A DNA stretch of 64,000 nt from Nematopogon swammerdamellus (Eukaryota > Arthropoda > Insecta > Lepidoptera > Adelidae), in the NCBI GenBank assembly GCA_946902875.1, contig OX336339.1:23777349-23841348 (forward strand), in the 5' to 3' direction. This document shows, one piece after another, positions 1 through 12,600 of this stretch. The translations under genes were made by a program, and so were the position numbers. Every line of letters starts with the position of its first letter. The stretch's first letter is position 1. The notes under the pieces were generated by a model. The model was not told the origin of the DNA and did not search any database. It worked only from the letters and a program-made list of their open reading frames with translations.

Positions 1-958
1 TTCATACAATAAGTCGCTCATTGTGTCGATTCGCGATGAAAAGATGAAACGGATTTAACAATATTTAACCCTTCTTTACATCAAGGGAATAATATAACTT
101 TCTCTTAAATGAACAAAGGCAACGCCCCTTTCACAATTTTGCGAATTTGCAGATTTTCGCATAAACACGATAATAGTTCTAAGTTCTGAGATACCTCGGA
201 TACTTTATTATAAATCTACATCAAATTTCCAAAACAATGATATGTAAGACCTCGTACATTGGTATTATCTTATTGGAGTATTTGTTATTGGAATTTTCCA
301 AAATTAAAAAAATTATGTTAGAAAGTCGAAAAGTTTTGTAACCAAAAAAAAAAATAATTATATTATTAACAACTATTTGCTAATTACTTAGCCAACGATA
401 TGACAAATTATATTGCAATATGACTTCGCGAAAAATTCGCGAAAATCTACCCTACCATAAAAAATTTATGAGTACCCACCTCGATATTTAATTTTTTTAC
501 GGTAAAATGAGGTTTTCCAGGCTTTGCCTTTTTTAACAAACTAACCAGCCATACCCACCTGGATATTTAATTTTTTTAGGGTAAAATGAGGTTTTCCAGG
601 ATTTGCCTTTTTTAACAAACTAACCAGCCATGCAGCTAGAGCCTTATAAAATGTACCATGCGTCTCTCTGTCAGTTTCACGGTGTGAATTCGTTATATAA
701 GGGTTAATAAAATAACAAATGAAAGGCTGTGTAGTCTGTAATAGAAACATATATTTGAAACAGAACAATAATTTACTTAATTATTTATTTATAGATCGGT
801 ATCTATATTTAAATTTTCATTTGGTAACTTTTGAACAATTGAATTAAATTTAAAAGCACAATTTACGACATTTACATTGTTACTGTTTACATTGTTGACA
901 TTTACATTGTTATTGTTGAACTAAAGAACTAAAGAACTAACATGTGTCTCGACAGATG
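1..958. other. AT-rich intergenic DNA with a 79-bp tandem duplication
   Basis: I see no gene here. Two adjacent copies of a 79-bp unit lie at about 474-631. Each begins acccacct(c/g)gatattt and ends with aaactaaccagccat, and they differ at only a few bases. A short reiteration of tttacattgtt follows at about 870-915. The small reading frame at 541-768 falls on the duplication and is not a credible gene. Confidence 0.6.
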
Positions 959-1570
959 GTCGCGCAACAGATGGATAGATCTCACCGAGACCTAAAGTTT
1001 GAGTACCAACACGATGGGTCTAGCACCAGTGGTTCTCGAGTTATGACCAAAACAAAAGTTCATGTGACAGATGGATAGATCTCACCGAGACCTGAAGTTT
1101 GAGTACCAACACGATGGGTCTAGCACCAGTGATTCTCGAGTTATGACCAAAACAAAAGTTCATGTGACAGATGGATAGATCTCACCGAGACCTGAAGTTT
1201 GAGTACCAACACGATGGGTCTAGCACCAGTGGTTCTCGAGTTATGACCAAAACAAAAGTTCATGTGACAGATGGATAGATCTCACCGAGACCTAAAGTTT
1301 GAGTACCAACACGATGGATCTAGCACCAGTGGTTCTCGAGTTATGACCAAAACAAAAGTTCATGTGACAGATGGATAGATCTCACCGAGACCTGAAGTTT
1401 GAGTACCAACACGATGGGTCTAGCACCAGTGGTTCTCGAGTTATGACCAAAACAATAGTTAATGTGACAGATGGATAGATCTCATCGAGACGTTCAGATT
1501 GAGTACCAACACGATGGGTCTAAGTCCAGTGGTTCTGTAGATATGACCAAAACTAATGATCACGTGACAG
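959..1570. repeat. Tandem array, exact 100-bp period, about 6 copies
   Basis: The string acagatggatagatctcac recurs at 967, 1067, 1167 and onward, so the period is 100 bp. Copies are nearly identical, apart from a more diverged last unit at about 1465-1565. An inverted two-copy version lies at 39170-39370, which ties this array to the element described at 1571-1925. No open coding frame is conserved across units. Confidence 0.9.
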
Positions 1571-1925
1571 ATGATAATTCCGACCCCTCACTCGCATGAT
1601 CGCATCGCATTTCGCATTTAGATGCTAGCTAGCTAGCTAGCAGCGGAGCGCAGGCGCTATATAGCATTTAGCATTTAGCAGTACCACAGATAAATAGCAC
1701 ATACTTCATTGCTTTGTGCGTTCCAAAACAAACGAACCAACAAAGTTTTACGAACGAAACAGCAATGCTAACTAAAATTTAATGTGATTATTGCTTAGCA
1801 TTTAGCATTAATTTTATTCATCAGGGCGCTTAGCAGTGCTAAATGCTAACGGGGTATTCATTATGAATTAATTTTGTTAATGCTAAGCATAACAAGACTA
1901 ATTCCCGGTAGACGCATGACCTAAA
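1571..1925 (+). repeat. Non-coding body of the tandem-array element (left copy)
   Basis: This stretch is built from reiterated gcatttagcat and a (gctA)n run at about 1624-1640. Its sequence is found again in inverted orientation at 37328-37572 and 38353-38430. Together with the 100-bp array it looks like one non-autonomous repetitive element present twice in the window in opposite orientation. I cannot assign it to a named class. No reading frame is supported. Confidence 0.65.
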
Positions 1926-2340
1926 GAAATTAATTCCTTTAGAGTCGCTCAAAAGTAAAAACCGGTAGGTACTGGTTGAATGAAAAAAGCGCGATAAACG
2001 AATATTGAACGAAGAAACCTGCTGAGGTTGACTAGAAGAAATGTCCTTTGGCAATAAGGCAGAATGCATGAAATATCTGTATACATTTAACATACATATT
2101 TATCAATAAACAAAAAAAATTACAAGAGCTAACTGCATCCAACACGATAGTCGACCTATGGTGGGTAAGCAGAAAAGAGCTCTCCATACATATTTACGCC
2201 GATGTTTGTTACTGAAATTCAAGCGAAAAATGCTATCAAATTGAATGAAAGTACTTACTCGTGAAAGGTGACTCCATCTGTGTTCAAGTTTGAATTTTTC
2301 GACGACTTTTTGCACCAAAGCACTGCACAATGAGGCATTT

Positions 2341-2480
2341 TGTGACAGACGCGCACGTTCGCTCCGCCTGAGCGGCGGACGGAGACTAAGATCGGTCGCC
2401 GGCGCTAGACTGACGCGCTGGCGCGTGTGCGCCGACGCGCGGCTACCCCTGTCCTCCTATGTATAGCGCCTCCAGGCTTA
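2341..2480. other. GC-rich, CpG-rich patch upstream of XPF
   Basis: A CpG-dense stretch (cgcgctggcgcgtgtgcgcc and similar) stands out from AT-rich surroundings about 1 kb upstream of the XPF start. It could be a promoter, but I see no TATA box or initiator that I can support, so this is only a compositional note. Confidence 0.3.
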
Positions 2481-2490
2481 CTGACTCGTG

Positions 2491-3048
2491 TTAGGTAGGT
2501 ACGTAGGTTCATAACATAACCGTACCGTCAGCGGTGGCATACTGGAACCAGACGACTAATAGGTACCTATCCTTTTTTGAGAATTAATGTAGGTAAGATG
2601 GTTTTTATTTTAGAAAATATGGGAAACTGGAGGTTTTTTCTAATGGTTTGGAGGGAATTGGTATAACTGATCTGGGAACACTGAAGGAACGGTGCGGTAC
2701 AGCTAGTTTATAATTTTTGTTAATCATTAAGTGTGGTTTGTGGTTGTTATACGTTGTGTTTGCTCATGGTGTTTTCTTCAATTATTTGTGATACTTACCT
2801 GTGACCCGCCTTTGTTTTTTGGTGTTTTATACTTTCTCTCCGACCTCGGTTACGTTTATTGGACTGAGATCAGCAGAAATAGCAGCAGGAAAAAAGTTTA
2901 TAAGGCGATACCATCCAAAGAGAAGCATTGTTATTAGGAAACAAAAAAATAAACATTAAATGATATATTTTATTCATTCAATTGTTTAATTTCTACATTC
3001 CTAAAAAATAAGAAAATATTGAGGTTATGAACCTACGTACCTACCTAA
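2491..3048. mobile_element. MITE-like element with perfect 25-bp terminal inverted repeats
   Basis: The left end at 2491-2515 (starting ttaggtaggtacgtagg) and the right end at 3024-3048 (ending cctacgtacctacctaa) are perfect inverted copies over 25 bp and bound 558 bp. No transposase is encoded. The flanks (cgtg and gcat) show no obvious target duplication. It sits a few hundred bases upstream of the XPF start codon, so it may overlap the promoter or first 5' UTR exon. Confidence 0.6.
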
Positions 3049-3415
3049 GCATACGTACTACCTAGTATACAAAGTTATAGATAGATATGAGCTACTTTGA
3101 GCTTCTGCCACCAGAGGCGCTTATTGAGGAATGAAGCTGATGCCTCTAAACCCCACCATATAAGTTACTCTATGCGATAGCCGATAGCCGATGTTTGGTT
3201 TGCTATGACAACACCGATGCGATACGTTAGAGGCGTGGCAACGGTTTTCAGCTACGTTTCGCTGTAGCGGAGCGGACACATGAGTACTTGTCTTGTCTTC
3301 CTTCCTTGCTACCGGCAATTATTATTTACCAATTTACCACTTCACTTCATTCAACAATTTATTACGCAAACCAAAGGAAACATCGTCAATGACGTCATTA
3401 CTCCGTGACAGGGTC

Positions 3416-3687
3416 ATGGCGGACTTGGATAAGGATAGCCTAGAGGCAGGGGCCAGCGGCTCTGGAGCAGAAGTTGGAGCAAGTAACTCTGGAGCAGAGG
3501 TGGGGCCGGCAGGGGCGCCGACGGCCCTCAGCTCTGAAGCAGAGGCTGGTGCCGGTAGCTCCGGAACAGGGGCGGCAGCAGGAGATTTGGACGAATCTGT
3601 GTCATTTAACAAGTTCCCTCTGCTAGACTTCGAGAAGCAAATATTTGTAGACGTTATGGAGAAGGATGCCCTCACTATATTCGCGAA
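3416..3687 (+). CDS. ERCC4: XPF exon 1
   Basis: Residues 1-90. The first part is a low-complexity Gly/Ser/Ala/Glu tract with repeated [12 protein letters not shown] units, longer than in vertebrate XPF. Conserved XPF sequence starts at LLDFEKQIF and runs to the degenerate motif I region (LTIFAK). The donor is gtaagt at 3688 and the exon ends in phase 2. In-frame ATGs at 3293 and 3389 are alternative starts. Confidence 0.85.
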
Positions 3688-6600
3688 GTAAGTTATAAAA
3701 TGTGATTTTACTTATATTTCACCATCTTATGTGTTTTTTTATTGACAGCGCGACATATGGCGCCGAGCCACCCATAAGGTGTCTAACGACGCCCATGGAC
3801 ATTCGGTCGTATGCGGGGGTTGCGAATGCCATGCCGGCCTGACAGGTGCCCATTCACGCCCCTCTTGTAGGACCCGAGACTGTACTTGGGGGAAATGCCC
3901 ATACATTTCCCCAGGGAGAGCGTTCCAGAGTTTACCGGTTCTGTAGAGGAAAGATCTGCAGAATCGATTGGTACGCATCCGCGGTAAGTCCAGCGTGTAG
4001 GGATGCAATCCCTGCCCAGTGTGCGTGGTGCAAAGGTGGAAAGGGGACGGCGGGATCGCATTAAACAGCTCCTCCGAGCACTCCCCATGGAATAAGCGGT
4101 AGAACACACTTAGGGAGCCGACATCCCTACGGTGTTGCAGTGGTTCTAGATCGCAGGACACTTCAGGGTCACCCACTAGTCGCACGGCTCGACGCTGGTC
4201 TGTGTGGTCTTTATGGTGAAATAAATAACTGAACATTTGTTATTGTGGTATTATATTGGCATTATACACCGAGTTACATTATTAGGTGGTAGTACACAAA
4301 ATGGGGTTATTCAACAGAAATTGAACAACTTTTTCTGTGTGACTTTTTAGTTTGAGAATTTTTTTTTCATTATTTTTGTTCATACTTATCCCCTGCCACT
4401 TACTAGGCGGTAGGCACAAATTGTAGCTGACTGGGTTGCTACCACCGACTAGACGTAAGATGGCCACATAGCAGCCTCGGCTGTGCTCTCTAGTCCAGTA
4501 TAGCCAGCAATCCAAAGGGAAGTGTCCGGTATGGCACCTACCTTCTTGGAGGTATTGGCTGGTCAGAGCATTTGCTACTAACTCAACCACACATACAGGA
4601 TTACATAATGAAAATTAAAAAACGTTAATAAAAAATATAATGTCTACAGGGGTTTGAGTTACGCTCGCGTGGTTAGCTGCGTCCTGTACGCTCACGCAGA
4701 CCCCTCTCACCTGGTGCTGGTGGTGAACGCCGCCGAAGGAGACGAGAAGTACTTCTCGGAACGTCTCGGGCTGACCACTCTGCCGACGCTTGGCCCTGAA
4801 CGGTAATTTTACAACTCTATTGCATTCTTATTGCAAGGACAGAGCTCCCATACATAGGAGGTGAAGTACAGCAGTATGGGGTGCTGTGACAGCACCCCAT
4901 GGCTTCACCGAACACATCTGGGTCCATTGCAGATAGGAGGAGGTTTCAATTGAGCACGAGACCAGCGTGCGGCCAATCTTACTCTCTCACAGCGCTATGG
5001 ATGACGCACACACCGCTCCATGGCTTTACAAAACGCACACAGCACCCCATGGCTTCACCGAACACATCTGGGTCCATTGCAGATAGGAGGAGGTTTCAAT
5101 TGAGCACGAGACCAGCGTGCGGCCAATCTTACTCTCTCACAGTGCTATGGACGACGCACACACCACTCCATGGCTTTACCAAACGAACACAGCATCCCAT
5201 GGCTTCACCGAACGAACTCAGCACCCCATGGCTTCACTGAACGCACACAGCACCCCATTGCTTCACCGAACGTACACAGCACCCCATGGCTTTACCGAAC
5301 ACATCTGGGTCCATTGCAGATAGGAGAAGGTTTCAATTGAACACGAGACCAGCGTGCGGCCAATCTTACTCTCTCACAGCGCTATGGACGACGCACACAC
5401 CACTCCATGGCTTTACCAAATGCACACAGCACCCCATGGCTTCACCGAACACATCTGGGTCCATTGCAGATAGGAGGAGGTTTCAATTGAGCATGAGACC
5501 AGCGTGCGGCCAATCTTACTCTCTCACAGCGCTATGGACGACGCACACACCACTCCATGGCTTTACCAAACGAACACAGCATCCCATGGCTTCACCGAAT
5601 GAACTCAGCACCCCATGGCTTCACTGAACGCACACAGCACCCCATTGCTTCACCGAACGCACACAGCACCCCATGGCTTCACCGAACACATCTGGGTCCA
5701 TTGCAGATAGGAGAAGGTTTCAATTGAGCATGAGACCAGCGTGCGGCCAATCTTACTCTCACAGCGCTTTAGACGACGCACACAACATCACCCCATGGCT
5801 TCACCGAACACATACCACGCACCAATCGTGCTTTCTTACAGCGCGCTAGATGTTACTGCTCGCCAATAATATCGCAAAATAAAACACGGCCCGACTGCGA
5901 TTTTTTAACAGGTATGGTATAGCGGATCTACCTCGAGGAACACTCTGTGCATGAGTAAAACTCGCGCTTGACAAATTTTTTTCTGGGTTTACTTCCCATT
6001 GTCTTAACGCGCCTACAGAAGTTCAATTTAGTTCATAACAAGACATGTTTAAAGGAAGTATGACTTCAAAAAAAGATTGTATACCTATACTGAGATATGT
6101 TGGAACTATGTGTGTGGGACTTAGGTTAGGTGACATAAATAAAATGCTGTGATACGTGTTGTCCATATATTCACTGAAAGGAGACTCTTTCCTACTTCGA
6201 GTGGCGGGCGACCCAATGCACACCAGAGCTGGGGGCAGTCGGTCGAGTCGCATTCACGATATTGCACGCACATGTGCATCTCTTGTGTCTATTCCTACAT
6301 ATACTACATAATATACACTACATACATGTGCCGTGTCGGCGCACCATTCCTCCATAGGTAGAGTGTTTTCATTTTACGAAGGCACGAGGGGTACGAGGTA
6401 GGAAGTGGTGCAAGAGGCAACCGCGCGGAGCTCAGTAGAGAACGAACTCGATGCCAGGTCGGTACACACGTTCTATACGTCTCCGCATCGCTCCGTCGAA
6501 CCGAGTCGTTCCCTACTGGAGTCGTTCCCTACTGAGCTCCGCGCGGTCTCACACCACTTCCTACCTCATACCCCTCGTGCCTTCGTAAAATGAAAACACT

Positions 6601-9600
6601 CTACCTGGCTACTAAACCTAAACAAAACATTAATATTCTAATACACTATGGTAAGAAGTGGAACTGCAGCCTAAATGCATGCAAACGTGTTATTTCAGAG
6701 AGAAAGCCTACTTGGAAGGAGGCGTCCACTTTGTGTCTACGCGAGTGCTCGTCGTGGACTTGCTGAAGGGGCGCGTGCCGGTAGCTCATGTCACCGGCGT
6801 CGTGGTGCTCCGGGCGCACAGTGTGCTGGAATCTTGTCAGGAAGCATTCGCGCTGCGCCTTTACAGGCAGAGCAATAAGGTCGGTTTCACGGGGTTTCAC
6901 TTTTGCAGATTTTTTTTTTATGAAACTGACACATTTGGCTACATCACCTACAACATTCGTGATGTCAGCCCATAACACCGCGTGAACTAGGTGCCATGTC
7001 AGTGCTTCCCTTCATTTCATGTCGGCTACACTTAACTGGACAGAAAATACGAACTATTCTGCATGTCTCGTGAATACGAAATACACTGCATCTCTCCCCG
7101 TGTATGTCGTAAAATGCGACTAATGCGACTATGACTCCCTTCTTATATTACTAAGTGGTAGGGTTTAACCCGCCCGGAATGTTATGGGCTGACATCACGG
7201 ATGTTGTAGGTGAGGTAGCCAACCGTGTCAGTATTAATAAAAAAAAATTTAAAAAAAATTTATTGCCATTTCGACCGACGTTTCGTTCAGTGCGGTGGTA
7301 TCAACCTGGCCGGGATAAACCCTACCACCTAGTAAGGTAAGAAAGGAAGGGACCTACAGTTTAATGTGGAATCCGAACGGCGGCCAGGCTCCAACGGTCC
7401 AGCGGTCACCCATCCAAGTACTGAGCACGCCAAGGGTTGCTTAATAAATAACAGTCAACCGACCGCACCACTGAGCTACCAAGGCCGACAAAGCATAGCG
7501 TTTAGAAGTGATACTTCTTTACGGATGTTATGAAATAAATTCAATTCCTTTAGGTGCGTTATAAAAATTAGGAGTGAACTCACATCACATCACCGTCACC
7601 GCATCAAAATTATTTGTATGAAGATATTGTGTGGTGCTGCCCAATAGATAATAAATAACTTATAACTTATAACTTATATCTTATAACTTATTATAATGTA
7701 GAAAGAAGCATAATTTCTAACGCACTTACGAGTACATGTTTGGGTTATTTTCGGATAGTTACATATCTGCTACAGGTGTGATGGCATGCCAGTGCTTCCA
7801 GATGGTTGTATTGGCTACACTGAACTGGCCAGAAAAACTATTTTCCATACCCGTTTTGACCGATGTTCATTCAGTGTTACATTATCAGTATGAATGGGTT
7901 TATCCCTACCACTTACTAAGGTAACGGAACAGATATAAACACTTCCGTACGGGTGCGGAAACGTAAAAATTAAACACAGTGAACACATCAAACACTGAAA
8001 TTAAACACCGGTATGGCACCTACCTTCTCAGAGGTTATATTGGCTGGTTAGTGCACTGGCCAACCTGCTCAGCCGCCAGATTACATAAAAAAAAGTGAGA
8101 AACAATTAGTGAGATTAAATTGTACTTAAATATGCATCGGAATCACCAGTATTATGCCTGTATGTCCCAGACAGGGTTCGTCAAGGGGTTCTCGAATTCA
8201 CCAATTTCGTTCACTTTTGGCTACGGGCATGTGGAGAAAGTGATGCGAGCCCTCTTCCTCACAGAGCTATTCCTGTGGCCGAGGTGAGTTGTTGAATTTA
8301 CAAATTATTATCTCGAAACAGTGAGCTTCAGGTTCACGTTTAGGGTCAGTTCAGACCAGTGGCGGTTCCCCAGGTGAAGCAAGTGAGGCGCCGCCTCACG
8401 CCGCCTCACTTAATTATCTTGAAGGTAAAGAAAAAAAAAATCAACATGGATGTTTATTTATTGCTAGACTATGGGCATGTACTGTCCTCGAAATGAAAAC
8501 TGCAATACAACATTAATAAAATGCTATTATGTAGGTGGTGCCTCACTAAAATTCATTGGCCAGAGCCGCCACTGGTTCAGACCGAGACGCGAAGCGACGC
8601 GACGCGAAATGCATGAAGCGCCGTGTAGGTATTGCGTGTTTCCTCAAATATCCGGACTGGTGAGACGTTCCGCTGCGTCGAACGGCGTCAAGCGGTGCAG
8701 CTCCGTGCCGCTCGATGTAACACGCATGTATCTAGGTCGCTTTCTTGCTCTCACTAAAATTTATACCTTTTTGTGTAGTAAACAAATTCTATATTGCATC
8801 GCTATCTTGAAATGTCTCGGTGTGAGCTGACCATTCGAGTGATTTTTTTTTTTTTTATGTAATCCGGTTTGGGTAGCTGTGTCGGAGGGGCCAAAGCACA
8901 TGCTCTAACCAGCCAATATCACCTCCGAGAAGGTAGGTGCCATACCGGAGACTTCCCTGGATTGCTGGCTATACTGGACTAGAGGAGAACACAACCGAGG
9001 TTGCTTGCGGCCATCTTACATCCAGTACGGTGGTACCAACCCAGTCGTCTACAATTAGAGCCTACCACCTAGTAAGGGGCAAGGGAAGGGACCTACAGTT
9101 TTACACCGGTTCCGAACGGTGAAGCAGCGGGTGTAGGTATGCACGTAAATTTTTTCGTCAGAAAAAACTCATTGGTACACGCCGACCGGATTCGAACCTC
9201 GGACCTCCCGCATGAGAAGCCGATGCCCAAACCATTCGGCCACCCGCCGCTCATATTAAAATTCGCCGCCCGATTTAAAGCCCTACCGCAATGCAAAATA
9301 TGATGAAAACTCTGAAATCTTTGACACTTACTGCTGAACACTCATCGGTAGTCACGGCTGTAACCTCTCCACTCCGAAATAACTTCTAAGATTTTGTATG
9401 CGTGGCGACACACTTATGCCAATATTTGAAACATCTTCAGTCCGTACAATTTCGCAGAAGCCAGCTTCATTCTTCACATGAAGGCAGTTTTATTCCAGTG
9501 TGTACATACACTTCTAAAATGTTGAAATGTGGAACAAACTGCCCGAAGATGTCGTACAAGCACCCACCACCAATTCCTTTAAAAACAGGCTCGACAAACA

Positions 9601-12600
9601 CCTAAAAAAAAAACACCAAACTAAACTAACATCAAAATAACAAAGCACCAGTGAACGTATACATGAACACATCAGCTTAGGCTGTTCCTTCATCAAATAA
9701 ATAAATAAATAAATAAAAAAAATGGTAGAAAATGTTGTTGTCAGTTTGCAATAAACATTGTGCAGTTTTATTTGAGTTCTCTGTTATTTACCACCCCAGC
9801 GAACTACTGAATGTCCATGGGCACCATTAACCATTTATGAATAGTTCAAATCCTTAATTTTTTTAGGGCTTTTAACCATTTATTTGTCAATACCAGCCCC
9901 ATAATACTTCTCTTCTATACCCATTAGGGCCCAGACACAGTCCCTAAGGAACAGATAATGTTCAAAACAATTCTTATATACTTAAATACTATACGCTTGG
10001 GCTCGCCAACAGTCTATGTATTTAAAAGAACAATTTAGTCTCTCTACTAAAGTGAAGTAAATCTTACCACATAATTACCAAGCTTCCCTTTAAAAAAAGA
10101 CAGCCAATAATTATGATGTAACAACTTACAGGTTCCACGGCACAGTGATCAAGAATCTCAAGTCTCGCGTGGCGAACGTAGTGGAGCTCCATGTACCGCT
10201 GTCAGACAACACGGCGCACATCCAGACCTGTTTGCTTGATCTGGTAAACTACACTATCAAGCAACTGAAGACCACCGAGCGCAACCTCACCATGCAGGTA
10301 TAATCTGCATTTCTTTGCCCACATAATATGTTAACCTAACTATCAGCCGGCTTCACCGAACCATCTGGCCCATCGAACCATCGAACCATTGATATCTGGG
10401 CCATTTGAGAAGGTTTCAAATCGAGCACAAGACCAGTGATTGGCCAAAAGAGCTCATGTCTCTCAAGTCTAGACATTTCGGTTCACGCCAAGCCCTCGTC
10501 AGCTAATCTGCGTTGACTTCGGCGTGGAGCAGAACTAGTACCATGCTCAACCTTACTCCCTCTATCGATCCAAATTCTGTGAGGTTTCCAGTACGGTCCA
10601 CGAAGCTCTTTCCCTGTGGGAGCTTAATGCCGATTAAGGTGTTCTCTAAGAAACTATAGACAGATTTCGCAGGTTTGCCCCCTGGCTCCGACTTTGCCTG
10701 CGAACAGTTCAGTTTTGAACCCTTTTATTTGTTCTTTTAGTGGAATACAAGTTTCAAAAAGTTTTTTTTTATGTAATTCTTTTAGGGTGTCTGAGTCGGA
10801 GGGGCCAAAGCGCATGCTCCGACCAGCCAATATCACCTCGGAGAAGGTAGGTGCCATACCGGAGACTTCCCTGGATTGCTGGCTATACTGAACTAGAGGA
10901 GAACACAACCGAGGCTGCTATGCGACCATCTTACTTCCCGTACGGTGGTACCAACCCAGTCGGCTACAATTCGAGCCTACCACCTAGTAATGAGATTCAT
11001 TTTGAGATTCATCATATCCCTTTTCACTCAAGCCAAAAGCTAGGAAGTCACACACTGCACAATCTCGTTTCTTCCACTCCAACTCCACTTATTTTTGTCT
11101 CAATTTTAGTTATCATTTCGTTTTGTATCTGGTTGTGGAATAATTGATTGGTGGATAAAAAGAGTTTGGTTCCCATGTAAACTAATGGGAACACCTTTCC
11201 GATTACATTCTTGGTGTTTCCGTGTTCTCTCAGGAGAGATTCAGTTACAATGCTGAGATGATTCTTGTGAAATATTTGAGGAGCAATAAATAATTTTCTA
11301 TAGATCTATCTATCTATGAAATATCTCCATAACATCTGCTAAAATCTATAGTGAATGCAATTCGCAGGAAATAACGACAGAGAACTGCATCAGCAAGAAG
11401 TTCCACAAGGCGCTGCAGGCGCAACTGGACTCGGTGTGGCACCAGCTCAGCACACGCACCAAGGAGTATGTGCAGGATCTGAAGGTGCTGCGCGGCATGA
11501 TTGTGTAAGTTCCCCTGTTTGTGTGAGTTCCTGTATTAGGTGCGATTCCCCCTCTTAGAGTCAGTGAGCTCCGCCCTTTGTGTGAGTTCCCTCATAGTGT
11601 GAGCTCAACTCTGTGTGAGTTCCCCTCCTTGTGTAAGCTCTCTTTTTTTGTGTGAATTTTTCTCTTTGTGTGAGTTCCTTTTTTCTTGATTGTTCCTTTC
11701 CTCAGCTATCTTTAAGGAATTTGAAACGTGGGGTTCTTCTCCAGGAACTTGTTTTGGTCTTGATTTTAATTGCCTTACAGTTTTTACGTATCACTTTTTC
11801 TGCTAAGACATTAAAAATATGTTTTTTTTTTTTTTCAGAAACTTAATTCACGACAATGCAATATCATTTTATGCATTAGTCAGTAAATATCGCACACCAG
11901 AGTATGCCAAAGTGAATTCCGGCTGGATCCTTCTAGATTCGGCCGAACAACTGTTCAAGCTGGCTAAAGGGAGGGTTTACAACTCCAAGAAAGGTACAAG
12001 CTAATTTATATTTTTTTAGTAACCAAATGGCAAAAACGGAACGCTTACAATTTCGTCCTGTCAGTCCGCCCGCATGTCACAGCCATTTTACTCGGAGACT
12101 ATTGGCACTATATATAAACCGTTCAGTTATTTCACCTCTAGCCATCAAGTTGGCTAACCTGAGCGCAGAGCGCGTGCGAACACAGAGTGTGTTGCCACAA
12201 TTGGTTCGTACTATTTCCCTGTACGAAATATTTGAACATATTTTAGAATAAAATAGAATAGAAACTCTTTATTGCACACAAATTGAAAGAAGAACAGTAC
12301 ACGACAAGAAACAAGAAATGCAGGAGTACGCAAAGGTGGACTTATACAACAACAGGTACTTATACATAATTTCCACCACCACGGGTAACATATTAATAGC
12401 AAGTAACCCTTGCAAGTGGTGCTAGCCTAGCGGAAGATACAATGACATGTGTCAGAAGTAAAATAACTGTCAACGATCTGTAGATTAAATTTGGAAAGAA
12501 GGTGTGTTCTATGAACTTGTATAGCGACAATGATGTGGTGAAATTAAGAAAAAATAATTAAGGGTGGATTACATAGCTGAGGGATCTGCAACTGGGAGAA

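Noticed and set aside
959..1570. CRISPR-like array
   Set aside because: The units are contiguous 100-bp copies with no unique spacers, in a eukaryotic genome. It is a tandem repeat.
3293..3388. Upstream ATG at 3293 as XPF start
   Set aside because: In frame, but the added residues do not resemble XPF and lie in the likely 5' UTR. 3389 or 3416 fits better.
4899..5627. Long plus-strand open frames with repeated peptides ([16 protein letters not shown]...)
   Set aside because: They follow the 150/237-bp tandem array and have no coding context. They lie in an XPF intron.
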